From assembly GCF_047920995.1 (NCBI RefSeq), contig NZ_JBLRWZ010000005.1, positions 1 through 64,000 of the forward strand: a DNA stretch of 64,000 nt. The letters run 5' to 3'. The notes beneath the pieces were generated by a model, which saw nothing but the letters and a program-made list of their open reading frames with translations, ran no database searches and was not told the DNA's origin. The translations under genes were made by a program, and so were the position numbers. The DNA is from Aliidiomarina sp047920995. GTDB taxonomy: Bacteria; Pseudomonadota; Gammaproteobacteria; Enterobacterales; Alteromonadaceae. This document shows, one piece after another, positions 8,140 to 16,460 of this stretch; the first letter of the stretch is position 1, and every line of letters starts with the position of its first letter.

Positions 8140-9900
8140 TTAGCCTTCGGCTAATTCCGCGGCAATCCACTGATGAATTTGATTCTCTAAGGTTGCCAAT
8201 GGAATGCTGCCGTTACGCAACACTTGGTAATGAAACTCTCGTACATCAAAGTTTTCACCTAACGCCGCTTCAGCTTCTGCCCGTAACCGCTTAATGGTTA
8301 AATCACCAAGCTTGTACGATAGCGCTTGCCCAGGCCAGCTGATGTAACGATCGATTTCAGTGTTCACATTGTGCAGTGAAAGCGCCGTATTACTGCCTAG
8401 GAAATCTACCGCGCGCTCTCGGCTCCAATCGAACGCATGCATCCCCGTATCTACTACTAAGCGCGCTGCCCGCCACATTTCATAAGTTAAACGGCCAAAG
8501 TTGCTGTAAGGGTCTTGATAGAACCCTGCCTCGATACCTAAGTATTCAGCGTACAAGCCCCAACCTTCACCAAATGCGGAAATGTAGGTAGAGCGCCGAT
8601 ATCCTGGCATATCTTCCATTTCTGCTGCCAGTGAAATCTGTAAATGATGGCCGGGAACGCCTTCATGCAAGGTAAGTGCCTCAAGTTCATATAGCGGCCG
8701 TGTATCTAATGCGTAGGTATTCACCCAGTATTCACCTGGCTCATCATCACGATTAGAGCCAGAATAGCGCCCTTGCGTATAGTTTGGCGCGATCTCTGCC
8801 GGTACCGGCACTACCGCGTAGGGCGTGCGAGGCAAGTGATTAAAGAGTTTCGGTAGCGCGCCATCGGCACGCTTGGCAATATATGCTGCTTCTTTTAGGA
8901 GCTCTTCCGGCGTATCTACATAGAACTGCGGGTCTGTGCGCAGGAAATGAATAAATTCTGCGAACGAGCCTTCAAAGCCTACTTCGTCAATTACATCCTG
9001 CATTTCAGCGCGAATACGAGCCACTTCTGCGAGGCCGATATTGTGGATTTCTTCGGCACTAATATCCAAGGTGGTGTAATGTTTTACTCGATTGGCGTAA
9101 AACGCCTCGCCATTCGGTAGGTTGGTAGCCGCAATATCATCGGGTGCGTTCGGAATGTATTCATTTACTAAGAAATCATGGAAATCCATAAATGCTGGGT
9201 TTACCACGGTAGCAATTAACGTTTGTAACTCTAAATCAAGATTAGCAAAAACCTCATCCGCTAAACGATTTTGCGCCTCTCGCGCTGGGCGATAGAACAC
9301 GCTTTCGGTGGGATCCATGGTTACGTAGGCTTCAACCCCCGCAGGGAAGTTTGCCAACACCACCTTAGGTTGTGCCATACCGATAGCAAGGCCTTGCCGC
9401 ATATGTTCCGTTTGCTGCGCTAACCAATCAGGAACCTGCTGCAATAACTGCAAATAGGTGTTTACATCTTCTGCGCGATTGATGCGGATACTGTTGGCAA
9501 TACCAGCCATACGGTTGTGCGGGCCGGTTTCATTCGTAAGGGGCCGCAGGTACATGTTGAATTCGTAATCAGAAAGCATGTTGCGTAATGCATACAAGAT
9601 CATATCGCGGTTGATGCGATTTTCTTCAGTTAATGATTCTGGGCTAATGCTTTCTATTTCTTCATAGAAGTTCAGACGCGCTTGGTAGCGCTCTGTTAAC
9701 GCGGCAGGGCTAATATCTCGCAACGTTGCTCGATCTTGGTTGGCTCCGTAGCTCCATGCTGCATCTGCAAGTTCAGTGAAACGAGCGTTGGCCTGTTGAG
9801 TAGTTGCTTCAGTTGTTGAAGTGGATTCTGGCGCACTTTGGCATGCCGTTAGTAGCACTAATGAGCAAGCGATGGCGGCAAAAAGCGGGTTAATGCGCAT
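8140..9900 (-). CDS. DUF885 family lipoprotein, putative metallopeptidase
   Basis: 586 residues. ATG 9900 was chosen because GAGGAAA precedes it and it gives a lipoprotein signal with lipobox LLTAC (Cys20). The next residues (QSAPESTS) are a typical flexible tether; Gln at +2 suggests outer-membrane sorting. The DUF885 signature HEGVPGHH lies at 412-419 and resembles a zinc-binding helix with a downstream glutamate. Full length for the family. Many marine gammaproteobacteria that live on peptides carry several such enzymes; a peptidase role is family inference, not proven here. Confidence 0.85.
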   Translation of the reverse strand: MRINPLFAAIACSLVLLTACQSAPESTSTTEATTQQANARFTELADAAWSYGANQDRATLRDISPAALTERYQARLNFYEEIESISPESLTEENRINRDMILYALRNMLSDYEFNMYLRPLTNETGPHNRMAGIANSIRINRAEDVNTYLQLLQQVPDWLAQQTEHMRQGLAIGMAQPKVVLANFPAGVEAYVTMDPTESVFYRPAREAQNRLADEVFANLDLELQTLIATVVNPAFMDFHDFLVNEYIPNAPDDIAATNLPNGEAFYANRVKHYTTLDISAEEIHNIGLAEVARIRAEMQDVIDEVGFEGSFAEFIHFLRTDPQFYVDTPEELLKEAAYIAKRADGALPKLFNHLPRTPYAVVPVPAEIAPNYTQGRYSGSNRDDEPGEYWVNTYALDTRPLYELEALTLHEGVPGHHLQISLAAEMEDMPGYRRSTYISAFGEGWGLYAEYLGIEAGFYQDPYSNFGRLTYEMWRAARLVVDTGMHAFDWSRERAVDFLGSNTALSLHNVNTEIDRYISWPGQALSYKLGDLTIKRLRAEAEAALGENFDVREFHYQVLRNGSIPLATLENQIHQWIAAELAEG

Positions 9901-10026
9901 GCTATTTTCCTCGGTAATACAAAAAGTACACCCATTTTGCATACTATGGGGATGCTTTACCAGCCATTACAGCGCGCTTTTACTACGCTTTATGGAATAA
10001 AAACCATAACAAAAATAATATTTCTG

Positions 10027-10055
10027 TTGACATTTATCACTTAAAAGCATAAAAA
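10027..10055 (+). promoter_or_regulatory. Candidate sigma-70 promoter of an untranslated transcript
   Basis: Exact -35 TTGACA (10027-10032), 17-base spacer, -10 TAAAAA (10050-10055). No start codon with a ribosome site follows before the terminator at 10593. Confidence 0.5.
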
Positions 10056-10403
10056 ATATTTTTTTAGATCAAGAAAGTTGTTGCGAAACCATCTCATTCA
10101 CGTAATCTTAACGCCGTTATCTCCTTGCGTTTGCCGTGAGGAACGCAATCAGCAAGGGCTAAGCATTAGCAAATAAGAAAAATAATAGAGTAATGCATAT
10201 TAAATAGAATATCAGGCAATTGTTACAAAGCTGTGATATCTTCCCAGTAAATAATGCTGAGCAAGACAGTAGTAAAAGGGAATAATAAAAACGCTAAGAA
10301 GCGAACCAACAGTAAGTTAAAAACAAAAAATAAGAACAACAAATAAGAATAATAATAAAAAATATTTTGGGATAGCAATACGCGCTTACATCATAGTTAG
10401 CAT

Positions 10404-10426
10404 TGGTTAAACAATTGGTTTAACCA
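10404..10426. repeat. 9-bp perfect inverted repeat
   Basis: TGGTTAAAC (10404-10412) / GTTTAACCA (10418-10426) with loop AATTG. It may be an operator-like dyad or an RNA hairpin. Confidence 0.5.
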
Positions 10427-10592
10427 TAAGCATTAACATCAAGCAGGAAAAAATTTCTCACTGATAAAAAGTTGCACTAGTAAGGTGCAGATAAAAAGAA
10501 GTGGGGTTATACGGAATAAAAATAAAAAGCATATGGAATAAGCGATAATCAATCTCATCTTCACCCTGGGGGGTGCGCGAGATACAAATCAG

Positions 10593-10620
10593 GGCGATGG
10601 TTTTCATCGCCTTTTTTATT
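10593..10620 (+). terminator. Rho-independent terminator upstream of yihI
   Basis: Stem GGCGATG (10593-10599) / CATCGCC (10605-10611), loop GTTTT, then TTTTTTATT. It lies about 80 bases before the yihI start, with no coding sequence before it on this strand, so it ends a noncoding transcript or attenuates yihI. Confidence 0.8.
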
Positions 10621-10698
10621 GCCTGCGATTTCGCTTCCGGCCAATATGGGCTATGATCTACAGATACTCTCGTAATACCATTGAAAGGCCTATCCAGC

Positions 10699-11181
10699 AT
10701 GACTCGAATGAAGAAAACCCGTAAATCTGGGCCATTAGCAGCAAAAAAAGCTGATCGAAAACCTACCCCAAGCGTATCCACGCCTAAGCAGAAAGAAAAA
10801 GGCAAAGGCCGGGCAGCCGGAAGCCGATATTCTGGCGAGCAAAAACAAAACCAAGCGGAATCAGTGCGCACCCAAGGTGATGCCCGTGTGGGTAGTAAAA
10901 CTCCCGTGCCGCTTACGGTGGCAAAGAAGCCGCAGAGTGCGAAGCAAGAGTTTGCGGAACTAGAGAACAATAGCCGCTTACAAACGCTGTTAGAGCAAAT
11001 GGAAAATGGCGAGATTTTGAAGAAAGCAGATCAGCAATGGGTAGATGTGCAATTAGCGCGGTACCAAGAGTTGGCTGAACAGCTGGGCATTGATTTAGAT
11101 GCTGAAGACGAAGATGACGATGATTTTGAGTATGATTTTAACGAGAGTGATATTCTCGATGATGAAGATGTTTCGTCCTGA
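10699..11181 (+). CDS. yihI: YihI, GTPase-activating protein for Der (EngA)
   Basis: 160 residues from ATG 10699 (AAAGG upstream). The N-terminal half is very basic (KKTRKS, QKEKGKGRAAGSR), followed by the conserved DARVGSKTPVPL segment, then a helical region and a very acidic tail (DAEDEDDDDFEY). This charge-split layout and the GSKTP(I/V)PL block are diagnostic for YihI, which stimulates GTP hydrolysis by the ribosome-assembly GTPase Der in E. coli and acts in the cytoplasm. As in other gammaproteobacteria it lies near engB and polA and is followed by a DUF2489 gene. Confidence 0.92.
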   Translation: MTRMKKTRKSGPLAAKKADRKPTPSVSTPKQKEKGKGRAAGSRYSGEQKQNQAESVRTQGDARVGSKTPVPLTVAKKPQSAKQEFAELENNSRLQTLLEQMENGEILKKADQQWVDVQLARYQELAEQLGIDLDAEDEDDDDFEYDFNESDILDDEDVSS

Positions 11182-11239
11182 TAGCGCAGATTTGTTAGTG
11201 AGCGTTAACATCTTACGGATGTGGTAATAGGAGATCGTT

Positions 11240-11701
11240 TTGCTTACCTGGATTTTTATAATAGTTGGAATAGTGGTAATTGCTGCATTAAGTATCTATG
11301 CAGGGATTTTACTGGCGAGAGTGCGGGTACAGAGTAAAGCGCTTGCGAAAAATGAACGTAAGCGCATGCATTACTTACATGAAAGCATTGAAACTATCGC
11401 CAAAGCGATGCAACAAGAGCAGTGCCCATACTCGGAGGGCTGTATTCGTATCGCCGTATTGTTGGATAACTTGCCAAATGCTGAAGCGAACGATTTCGCG
11501 GCTCGTTGGCCGGTGATTCACGAAATGTACGAGCGTATTAAGCATATGCCCACCCATGAGGCAAGAAAGGAATATCCGAAACAGGAGATTCGCAAGCTTG
11601 ATCGTGAACGAGAAGCTTATGAGGTGGAATTACAAGAAGGCATTCAAACAGACGTTATTACCTTGATTGCCTGGGTAAAAGAAGAGCGCGCCCGTTCATA
11701 A
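11240..11701 (+). CDS. DUF2489 membrane-anchored protein
   Basis: 153 residues. The start is TTG 11240, decided by a strong AGGAGAT at 11228-11234 and by the hydrophobic N-terminus that follows. Residues 3-27 are one membrane helix; the rest is soluble and rich in charged helices. DUF2489 has no known function but often follows yihI, as here. The conserved block EQCPYSEGCIR carries two cysteines. The stop codon lies in the loop of the terminator at 11685-11713, a compact 3' end. Confidence 0.75.
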   Translation: MLTWIFIIVGIVVIAALSIYAGILLARVRVQSKALAKNERKRMHYLHESIETIAKAMQQEQCPYSEGCIRIAVLLDNLPNAEANDFAARWPVIHEMYERIKHMPTHEARKEYPKQEIRKLDREREAYEVELQEGIQTDVITLIAWVKEERARS

Positions 11702-11713
11702 GGCGCGCTTTTT
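11685..11713 (+). terminator. Terminator overlapping the end of the DUF2489 gene
   Basis: 8-bp perfect stem AGCGCGCC (11685-11692) / GGCGCGCT (11702-11709) with the stop codon inside the loop, followed by a T-run. Confidence 0.85.
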
Positions 11714-11766
11714 ACTCAGTTTTATTTACGCCAAAAAGCGAGTTACCGTTGCGCATGCCGAAGCGG

Positions 11767-13068
11767 CTAGGGCAGGCGGTATGCCACGCCATCTTTCATT
11801 ACTAAGCTCATGCTTTTCAAGCGCTCAATATCATCTAGTGGATTACCTTGTACGCCAACGATATCTGCGTATTTCCCTACCTCAATACTGCCGATAACAT
11901 TATCTGCGCCTAGTAAGCGTGCTGCCGACATAGTAGCAGAGCGGATAGCGGCCAATGGCGGCATGCCAGCTTCTACCATGTAGGTGAACTCACGGGCATT
12001 TTCGCCATGATCGAATACACCTGCATCGGTACCGAAGGCGATGTTTACTCCAGCTGCGTATGCACGGCCAAATGTACCTTGAATGAGCGGCCCAATAGTG
12101 CGTGCTTTCGCGCGTACTTGCTCTGGAAAATACCCTTCAATTTCTGCTCTATCGGCAACACTGCGACCGGCGGTAATGGTGGGAACATACCAAGTGCCAT
12201 GTTCTCTCATTAGCGCGAATACTTCATCGTCCATATAGGTGCCATGCTCAATGGAATCTACACCCGCTTTAATAGCGCGAATCATGCCATCTTTGCCATG
12301 CGCATGCACGGCAACACGCATGCCATAATCGTGCGCTGCGGCAACAATAGCAGCTAGCTCATCATCCATGAACTGCGGGTTATCGCCACTCGCTGCGAGG
12401 CTTAATACACCACCTGTTGCGGTAAGTTTGATTAGATCCGCGCCTTCCTGATATCGGGCTCGAACAGCTTGGCGTGCTGAATCTACACCATTCACAACAC
12501 CTTCCATTGGGCCGGGGGTTGCCGTTAAGCCAGGCCGCATGCCATTGCTTGGATCTGCATGACCACCGGTGGTAGCGAGAGATTTAGCAGCAGTATAGAT
12601 ACGTGGGCCAATCACGGTACCGCCATTGATAGCGCGCTTTAATGCCACGCTCACGGCAAAACTATCGCCCAAATCACGCACCGTGGTAAAACCAGCCTGA
12701 AGGGTTATTTCGGCAAAGTGCTGCGCACGATAGGCTACATCAGCTTCGCGCATGGTAAAGCGATGCATGTATGAACCGGGTTCAGATTGCGAGGTAAGGT
12801 GCGTATGCATATCGATAAAACCTGGCATCACTGTGCCATTCCGCATGTCGATTACGGTATCGTTGGCACTGGCGCGGGTGAAACCACTTTCGATGGCGGT
12901 AATTTTGTTGTTTGCCACCCGAATCGTAACGTTTTCTTGCACTGCGTTATCGGTACCATCGATCAACCGACCGGCATGAATAAGTGTATCCGGGGCGGCG
13001 ATACTACTGGCAGCCATGCCGGTAATCAGTGCCGCTGTGATACTGAGCTTTCGAACGAGGTGTTGCAT
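11767..13068 (-). CDS. Secreted metal-dependent amidohydrolase (imidazolonepropionase/prolidase-like)
   Basis: 433 residues. ATG 13068 is favoured by GGGAGAA upstream and by the signal peptide it opens (residues 1-25, cleavage near SSIAA). Metal-site motifs of the amidohydrolase superfamily are all visible: HxH (H88, H90 in FIDMHTHL), a lysine in DLIKLTATGG that may be carboxylated, HAHG, IEHGTY and FGTDAG. The layout resembles the periplasmic amidohydrolases that hydrolyse Xaa-Pro or other dipeptides; exact substrate is unknown. Divergent from cysE. Confidence 0.85.
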   Translation of the reverse strand: MQHLVRKLSITAALITGMAASSIAAPDTLIHAGRLIDGTDNAVQENVTIRVANNKITAIESGFTRASANDTVIDMRNGTVMPGFIDMHTHLTSQSEPGSYMHRFTMREADVAYRAQHFAEITLQAGFTTVRDLGDSFAVSVALKRAINGGTVIGPRIYTAAKSLATTGGHADPSNGMRPGLTATPGPMEGVVNGVDSARQAVRARYQEGADLIKLTATGGVLSLAASGDNPQFMDDELAAIVAAAHDYGMRVAVHAHGKDGMIRAIKAGVDSIEHGTYMDDEVFALMREHGTWYVPTITAGRSVADRAEIEGYFPEQVRAKARTIGPLIQGTFGRAYAAGVNIAFGTDAGVFDHGENAREFTYMVEAGMPPLAAIRSATMSAARLLGADNVIGSIEVGKYADIVGVQGNPLDDIERLKSMSLVMKDGVAYRLP

Positions 13069-13162
13069 GATGTTTCTCCCAACAGTTGTGGTGTATTGGC
13101 GCCTTATTTTTTGCAATTACGCCGTTTATTTTGCGTCCTGCGTAGGATTATTGTCAGCTTCC

Positions 13163-13192
13163 TTCACCAATCCCCTTGTTAACCGTTATACT
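13163..13192 (+). promoter_or_regulatory. Candidate sigma-70 promoter of cysE-cysK
   Basis: -35 TTCACC (13163-13168), 18-base spacer, -10 TATACT (13187-13192), 50 bases before the cysE start. -10 matches 5 of 6, -35 matches 4 of 6. Confidence 0.4.
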
Positions 13193-13242
13193 AAGCACCA
13201 AATTAGTAGAAAGTAAATTCTTACCTGCAGTGAGATTCGCCT

Positions 13243-14136
13243 ATGTTATTCCGAGGTATTCGGGAAGATATCGCCAGTGTGTATGAACGTGATCCAGCCG
13301 CACGGCACTTCTTTGAAGTGCTCACCAACTATCCTGGTTTACATGCGATTTGGATACATCGTATAAGCCACCGGCTATGGCAGTTGCGTTTGCGTTGGTT
13401 AGCGCGGTGGATATCCACGATTGCACGTTGGCTTACCGGTGTGGAAATTCACCCCGGTGCTCGCATTGGCCGCCGGTTTTTTATTGACCATGGTATGGGT
13501 GTAGTAATCGGTGAAACCGCTGAAATAGGCGATGATTGTACGCTCTATCACGGGGTAACCTTAGGTGGCACCAGCTGGAAAGCTGGCAAGCGCCATCCAA
13601 CCTTGGCAAATGGCGTGGTGATCGGCGCTGGCGCTAAAGTATTAGGGCCACTACAGATTGGCGAGAATGCCCGGATAGGCTCGAACTCGGTGGTGGTGCG
13701 TGATGTGCCAGCAGGGGTAACCGTAGTGGGTATTCCTGGCCGTATCGTGGCGAGCCAGCCACAACCGCCAAACGATGATCGCAACCATGTAGAAGATAAG
13801 CGTGAGGCCATCGCCAAAAAGTATGGTTTTGATGCGTACGCAGTATCTACGGACAATCCTGATCCAGTGGCAACCTCTATCGGCCGCATGCTAGACCATA
13901 TGCATGTGCTAGATGAGCGCGTGGTAGAAATGTGTAAAGCAATCAACCGCATGGGCGGTGATGTATGCAGTGATGTGCCAAAAATAGAATTAGAAACCGA
14001 TGATTTCGTTGCTGCCGAGCGAGCGGCGGCGGAACAGCGCTCAACGCCCGACGCAGAGGCAGATGCAAGCGCACGTGCGAAGAGTAGTGCGAAAAAAGCC
14101 AAGAGCAAATCGCGAAGCGACGCTGATAAAAAATAG
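13243..14136 (+). CDS. cysE: Serine O-acetyltransferase
   Basis: 297 residues. Makes O-acetylserine from serine and acetyl-CoA, the first step of cysteine synthesis. The short helical N-terminus (LFRGIREDI) and the left-handed beta-helix of hexapeptide repeats are clear, including DHGMGVVIGETAEIG, HGVTLGG and GAGAKVLGPLQIG. After about residue 200 there is a long, less conserved tail ending in a Lys/Ser-rich stretch. It lacks the C-terminal isoleucine by which enteric CysE binds CysK, so a classical cysteine synthase complex is not evident. Eight bases separate it from cysK, so the two form an operon. Confidence 0.93.
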   Translation: MLFRGIREDIASVYERDPAARHFFEVLTNYPGLHAIWIHRISHRLWQLRLRWLARWISTIARWLTGVEIHPGARIGRRFFIDHGMGVVIGETAEIGDDCTLYHGVTLGGTSWKAGKRHPTLANGVVIGAGAKVLGPLQIGENARIGSNSVVVRDVPAGVTVVGIPGRIVASQPQPPNDDRNHVEDKREAIAKKYGFDAYAVSTDNPDPVATSIGRMLDHMHVLDERVVEMCKAINRMGGDVCSDVPKIELETDDFVAAERAAAEQRSTPDAEADASARAKSSAKKAKSKSRSDADKK

Positions 14137-14144
14137 GATGTAGT

Positions 14145-15158
14145 ATGGATAATAGCCACATAATTTTTCCGAATCCGGTGTTTACGAATAATGCTGCAAG
14201 TATCGGCAACACGCCGCTAGTGCAGCTTTCGCGAGTGCTTCCTTCAGGCGCAGCAGCCAATGTGTTTGCGAAGATTGAAAGCCGCAACCCAGGCGGCAGC
14301 GTAAAAGATCGGATTAGCGTGAGCTTAATCGAACAAGCTGAACAAGATGGTTTGCTGCAGCCAGGCAAGATATTGATTGAAGCAACCTCGGGCAATACCG
14401 GCATTGGCCTAGCCTCTGTTGCTGCGGCCAAAGGCCACCCCATTACGATTGTAATGCCGCGCTCTGCAAGCCTAGAGCGGCGTAAATTAATGAAAGCGCT
14501 GGGCGCTGACATCGTGTTAACGCCGGCAGAGAATGGCATGAAAGGCGCGCAAGCGAAAATAGCTGCAATGATGGCGGCGGAGCCGGAAAAGTACGTGTAT
14601 TTAAAGCAGTTTGATAATCCAGCGAATCCGGCAATTCATGAGCGCACCACAGGCCCAGAAATTGATGTAGCCCTGCAGGGTAATGTAGATGTTTTTGTTG
14701 CGGGTGTAGGTACCGGCGGCACCATTACCGGGGTAGCGCGGTATTTTGGCAAAAAAAATAAAGGGCAGAACAAAGAAGTGCATATGTGGGCAGTGGAAGC
14801 GGCTGATTCACCGCTTATTGCACAAACCCTTGCCGGCGAAGAGCTTACGCATACACCGCATAAAATTCAGGGTATTAGCGCTGGGTTTGTGCCGGCAAAT
14901 TTAGATTTGCAGTTACTTACTGGCACCCAGCAAGTTAGTAATGAAGAAGCTTATGCCATGGCACATCGCTTAATGCGTGAAGAAGGTATTTTAGCCGGTA
15001 TTTCTTCGGGTGCGGCAGTAGTGGCTGCAGCTCGGTTGGCGGTTCGCCCGGAATACCAAGGCAAAAATATTGTGGTGATTTTGCCAAGCTCGGCGGAACG
15101 TTATTTGAGCACACCGTTATTTAAAGATATTTTCACTGAGCAGGAGCTAGAGCCGTAA
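14145..15158 (+). CDS. cysK: Cysteine synthase A (O-acetylserine sulfhydrylase)
   Basis: 337 residues, a PLP enzyme that joins sulfide to O-acetylserine. The PLP lysine is K54 in NPGGSVKDR; the substrate loop TSGNTG is at 81-86; GVGTGGTITG binds the PLP phosphate. CysK-type features such as KIQGISAGFVPANLD and SSAERYLSTPLF favour CysK over CysM. A ~15-residue N-terminal extension precedes the conserved IGNTPLV. TAGGA lies just upstream of ATG 14145. It ends in a bidirectional terminator shared with the convergent mrp operon. Confidence 0.95.
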   Translation: MDNSHIIFPNPVFTNNAASIGNTPLVQLSRVLPSGAAANVFAKIESRNPGGSVKDRISVSLIEQAEQDGLLQPGKILIEATSGNTGIGLASVAAAKGHPITIVMPRSASLERRKLMKALGADIVLTPAENGMKGAQAKIAAMMAAEPEKYVYLKQFDNPANPAIHERTTGPEIDVALQGNVDVFVAGVGTGGTITGVARYFGKKNKGQNKEVHMWAVEAADSPLIAQTLAGEELTHTPHKIQGISAGFVPANLDLQLLTGTQQVSNEEAYAMAHRLMREEGILAGISSGAAVVAAARLAVRPEYQGKNIVVILPSSAERYLSTPLFKDIFTEQELEP

Positions 15159-15185
15159 GGCAATGGTAGCCTCTTCGAGCGATTA

Positions 15186-15223
15186 AAAAATCCCGCCGAT
15201 AAAAGCTATCGCGCGGGATTTTT
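15186..15223. terminator. Bidirectional terminator between cysK and mrpG
   Basis: AAAAATCCCGC (15186-15196) pairs with GCGGGATTTTT (15213-15223), giving a GC stem with A- and T-runs on both sides. It serves convergent cysK (+) and mrpG (-). Confidence 0.85.
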
Positions 15224-15258
15224 AATGTTTGCGAGTAATGTTTGCAAGTAATGTTTTC
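15224..15258. repeat. Short tandem repeat, 13-base unit
   Basis: AATGTTTGCGAGT, AATGTTTGCAAGT and a partial AATGTTTTC follow head to tail between the terminator and the mrpG stop. Probably replication slippage. Confidence 0.6.
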
Positions 15259-15261
15259 TAG

Positions 15262-15705
15262 CTACTTTTTCGTAGTTACCCGAATGCGCGGCTTGTCCTT
15301 AGTGGCGGTTTTCATCGCCTCTAATTCTTCTTCGGTTTCTAAACCACTGCGCAAGCGGTGGGTATCGGCGTCGTAACGGTTAAACAACTCATCTTTTACG
15401 GTGTTTACCCAAATTGGCACGCCAACAAAGTAACCAGCTCGGCCAATAGCATGAGCTGCAACCGGTGCGGTAATTAAAATAAACATAATTACCGCAAGCG
15501 CCTTGGCCATTACCACTAAATCACCAAAATGCAGCATTACCGCAATCATCATTAACGCTACACCAAGCGCACCTGCTTTGGTGCTGGCATGCATGCGCGT
15601 AAGCAAATCAGGTAAGCGTAAAATACCAATGGCGGCTACCAGCGTGAAGATGCCACTGGTAAGCATAAAGAGTGCAATAATCCAATTTACAACGGTATCA
15701 ATCAT
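15262..15705 (-). CDS. mrpG: Mrp Na+/H+ antiporter subunit G
   Basis: 147 residues. ATG 15705, with GGAGG 8 bases upstream, is preferred to the ATG 15 bases earlier; it overlaps mrpF by 8 bases. Three membrane helices occupy the first ~95 residues (the conserved G-IRLPDLLTRMHASTKAGALG block is seen in part as LPDLLTRMHASTKAG). The charged tail ends in a Lys/Arg-rich stretch. Last gene of the mrpABCDEFG operon; the complex exports Na+ in exchange for protons at the inner membrane. Confidence 0.93.
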   Translation of the reverse strand: MIDTVVNWIIALFMLTSGIFTLVAAIGILRLPDLLTRMHASTKAGALGVALMMIAVMLHFGDLVVMAKALAVIMFILITAPVAAHAIGRAGYFVGVPIWVNTVKDELFNRYDADTHRLRSGLETEEELEAMKTATKDKPRIRVTTKK

Positions 15706-15967
15706 CGCGTGGGCCTCCACGTTCTAAGAATCGGGCAAAGCCAATGGCGGCCAAAAACGCTGTTAGCGCGCCAACAATCGCAACATCAATAAAACTGGAA
15801 CGATCGGTAAAGATGGCATAGGTACCCGCCATTGCTACTACTACTGTTGCTAGTAACTCGAGGGCCACAACTCGATCTGGCAAGCTAGGGCCTATTAACA
15901 AGCGGATAAAAATCAGCAGCATCGATACGCTGAGCAAGCCGAATGCAATCAAATAAATAATTTCCAC
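15698..15967 (-). CDS. mrpF: Mrp Na+/H+ antiporter subunit F
   Basis: 89 residues, three membrane helices, with the family block IGPSLPDRVVALELL and the conserved FIDVAIVGAL segment. Usual length for MrpF. Lies 19 bases after mrpE and overlaps mrpG. Part of the small-subunit module EFG required for assembly and activity of the antiporter complex. Confidence 0.93.
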   Translation of the reverse strand: MEIIYLIAFGLLSVSMLLIFIRLLIGPSLPDRVVALELLATVVVAMAGTYAIFTDRSSFIDVAIVGALTAFLAAIGFARFLERGGPRDD

Positions 15968-15986
15968 GTAACGCTACTCCTCTGGA

Positions 15987-16460
15987 TTAGCGCAGGATTT
16001 CAAGAACCCGGCGCTCCATATCTTGCAAACTATCGCGTAGTTCTTGTTCGTTATCTAAGAACATAGCGTGGATAAACAACACCCGGCGATCATCGGAAAC
16101 ATCCAAACTTAGGGTGCCAGGTGTTAGTGAAATAATATTGGCCACCATAGTAATTTCTAACTCGGTTTTGGCCTCGAGTGGCATGGCAATTACACCTGGC
16201 TTCATGTGCCATACCGGGGTAATAATATCGAACGCTACGGTTAGGTTCGCCACTACCAACTCTTTGGCAAAAAACGCCAAAAAACGCAATAAGCGCGGCA
16301 GCCGGCGGGTATAACCGCGTAACGAAGGCATTTGCCGCTGCATGATACCAAGTACTGCATAGCCCACCAATAAGCCGAATAAGATGTTGATGCCACCTAC
16401 ATCACCGGTAAGTACTACCCAGGTGATTGCGAGCAGCAGGTTCCACATAAATCCTGTCAT
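15987..16460 (-). CDS. mrpE: Mrp Na+/H+ antiporter subunit E
   Basis: 157 residues, hydrophobic N-terminal half followed by a soluble domain containing SLTPGTLSLDVSDDRRVLFIH, here cited only as the SLTPGTLSLD motif that marks MrpE. AGGAGG lies about 6 bases before ATG 16460, and the gene overlaps mrpD by 4 bases. MrpE supports high activity of the antiporter; its mechanism is not established. Confidence 0.93.
   Translation of the reverse strand: MTGFMWNLLLAITWVVLTGDVGGINILFGLLVGYAVLGIMQRQMPSLRGYTRRLPRLLRFLAFFAKELVVANLTVAFDIITPVWHMKPGVIAMPLEAKTELEITMVANIISLTPGTLSLDVSDDRRVLFIHAMFLDNEQELRDSLQDMERRVLEILR

Larger units (their letters stand above)
9901..10698. other. Long AT-rich noncoding block before yihI
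   Basis: About 800 bases without a credible gene. It holds a good sigma-70 promoter (10027-10055), a 7-bp dyad TTGCGTT/AACGCAA (10125-10148), a strikingly A-rich tract (about 10270-10370), a 9-bp perfect dyad TGGTTAAAC/GTTTAACCA (10404-10426) and a strong intrinsic terminator (10593-10620). This combination suggests a noncoding RNA or an attenuated leader for yihI. The minus-strand frame over 10458-10970 is the shadow of yihI extended into noncoding sequence. Confidence 0.6.

Noticed and set aside
10056..10620. CsrB/RsmY-like RNA with GGA motifs
   Set aside because: A handful of GGA triplets occur, but that is about what chance gives for this length; only one lies in a clear hairpin loop, so the CsrB class is not supported.
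10458..10970. 170-residue minus-strand open frame over the start of yihI
   Set aside because: It lies opposite yihI, has no ribosome site and no recognisable domain, and half of it covers noncoding AT-rich sequence with a terminator.
13548..14159. 203-residue minus-strand open frame opposite cysE
   Set aside because: It is the antisense shadow of a well-conserved gene with high Ser/Thr/Ala content and no start signal.
15224..15258. 13-base tandem repeat as a regulatory array
   Set aside because: Only two full units and a partial one, sited between a terminator and a stop codon; slippage is the simplest explanation.
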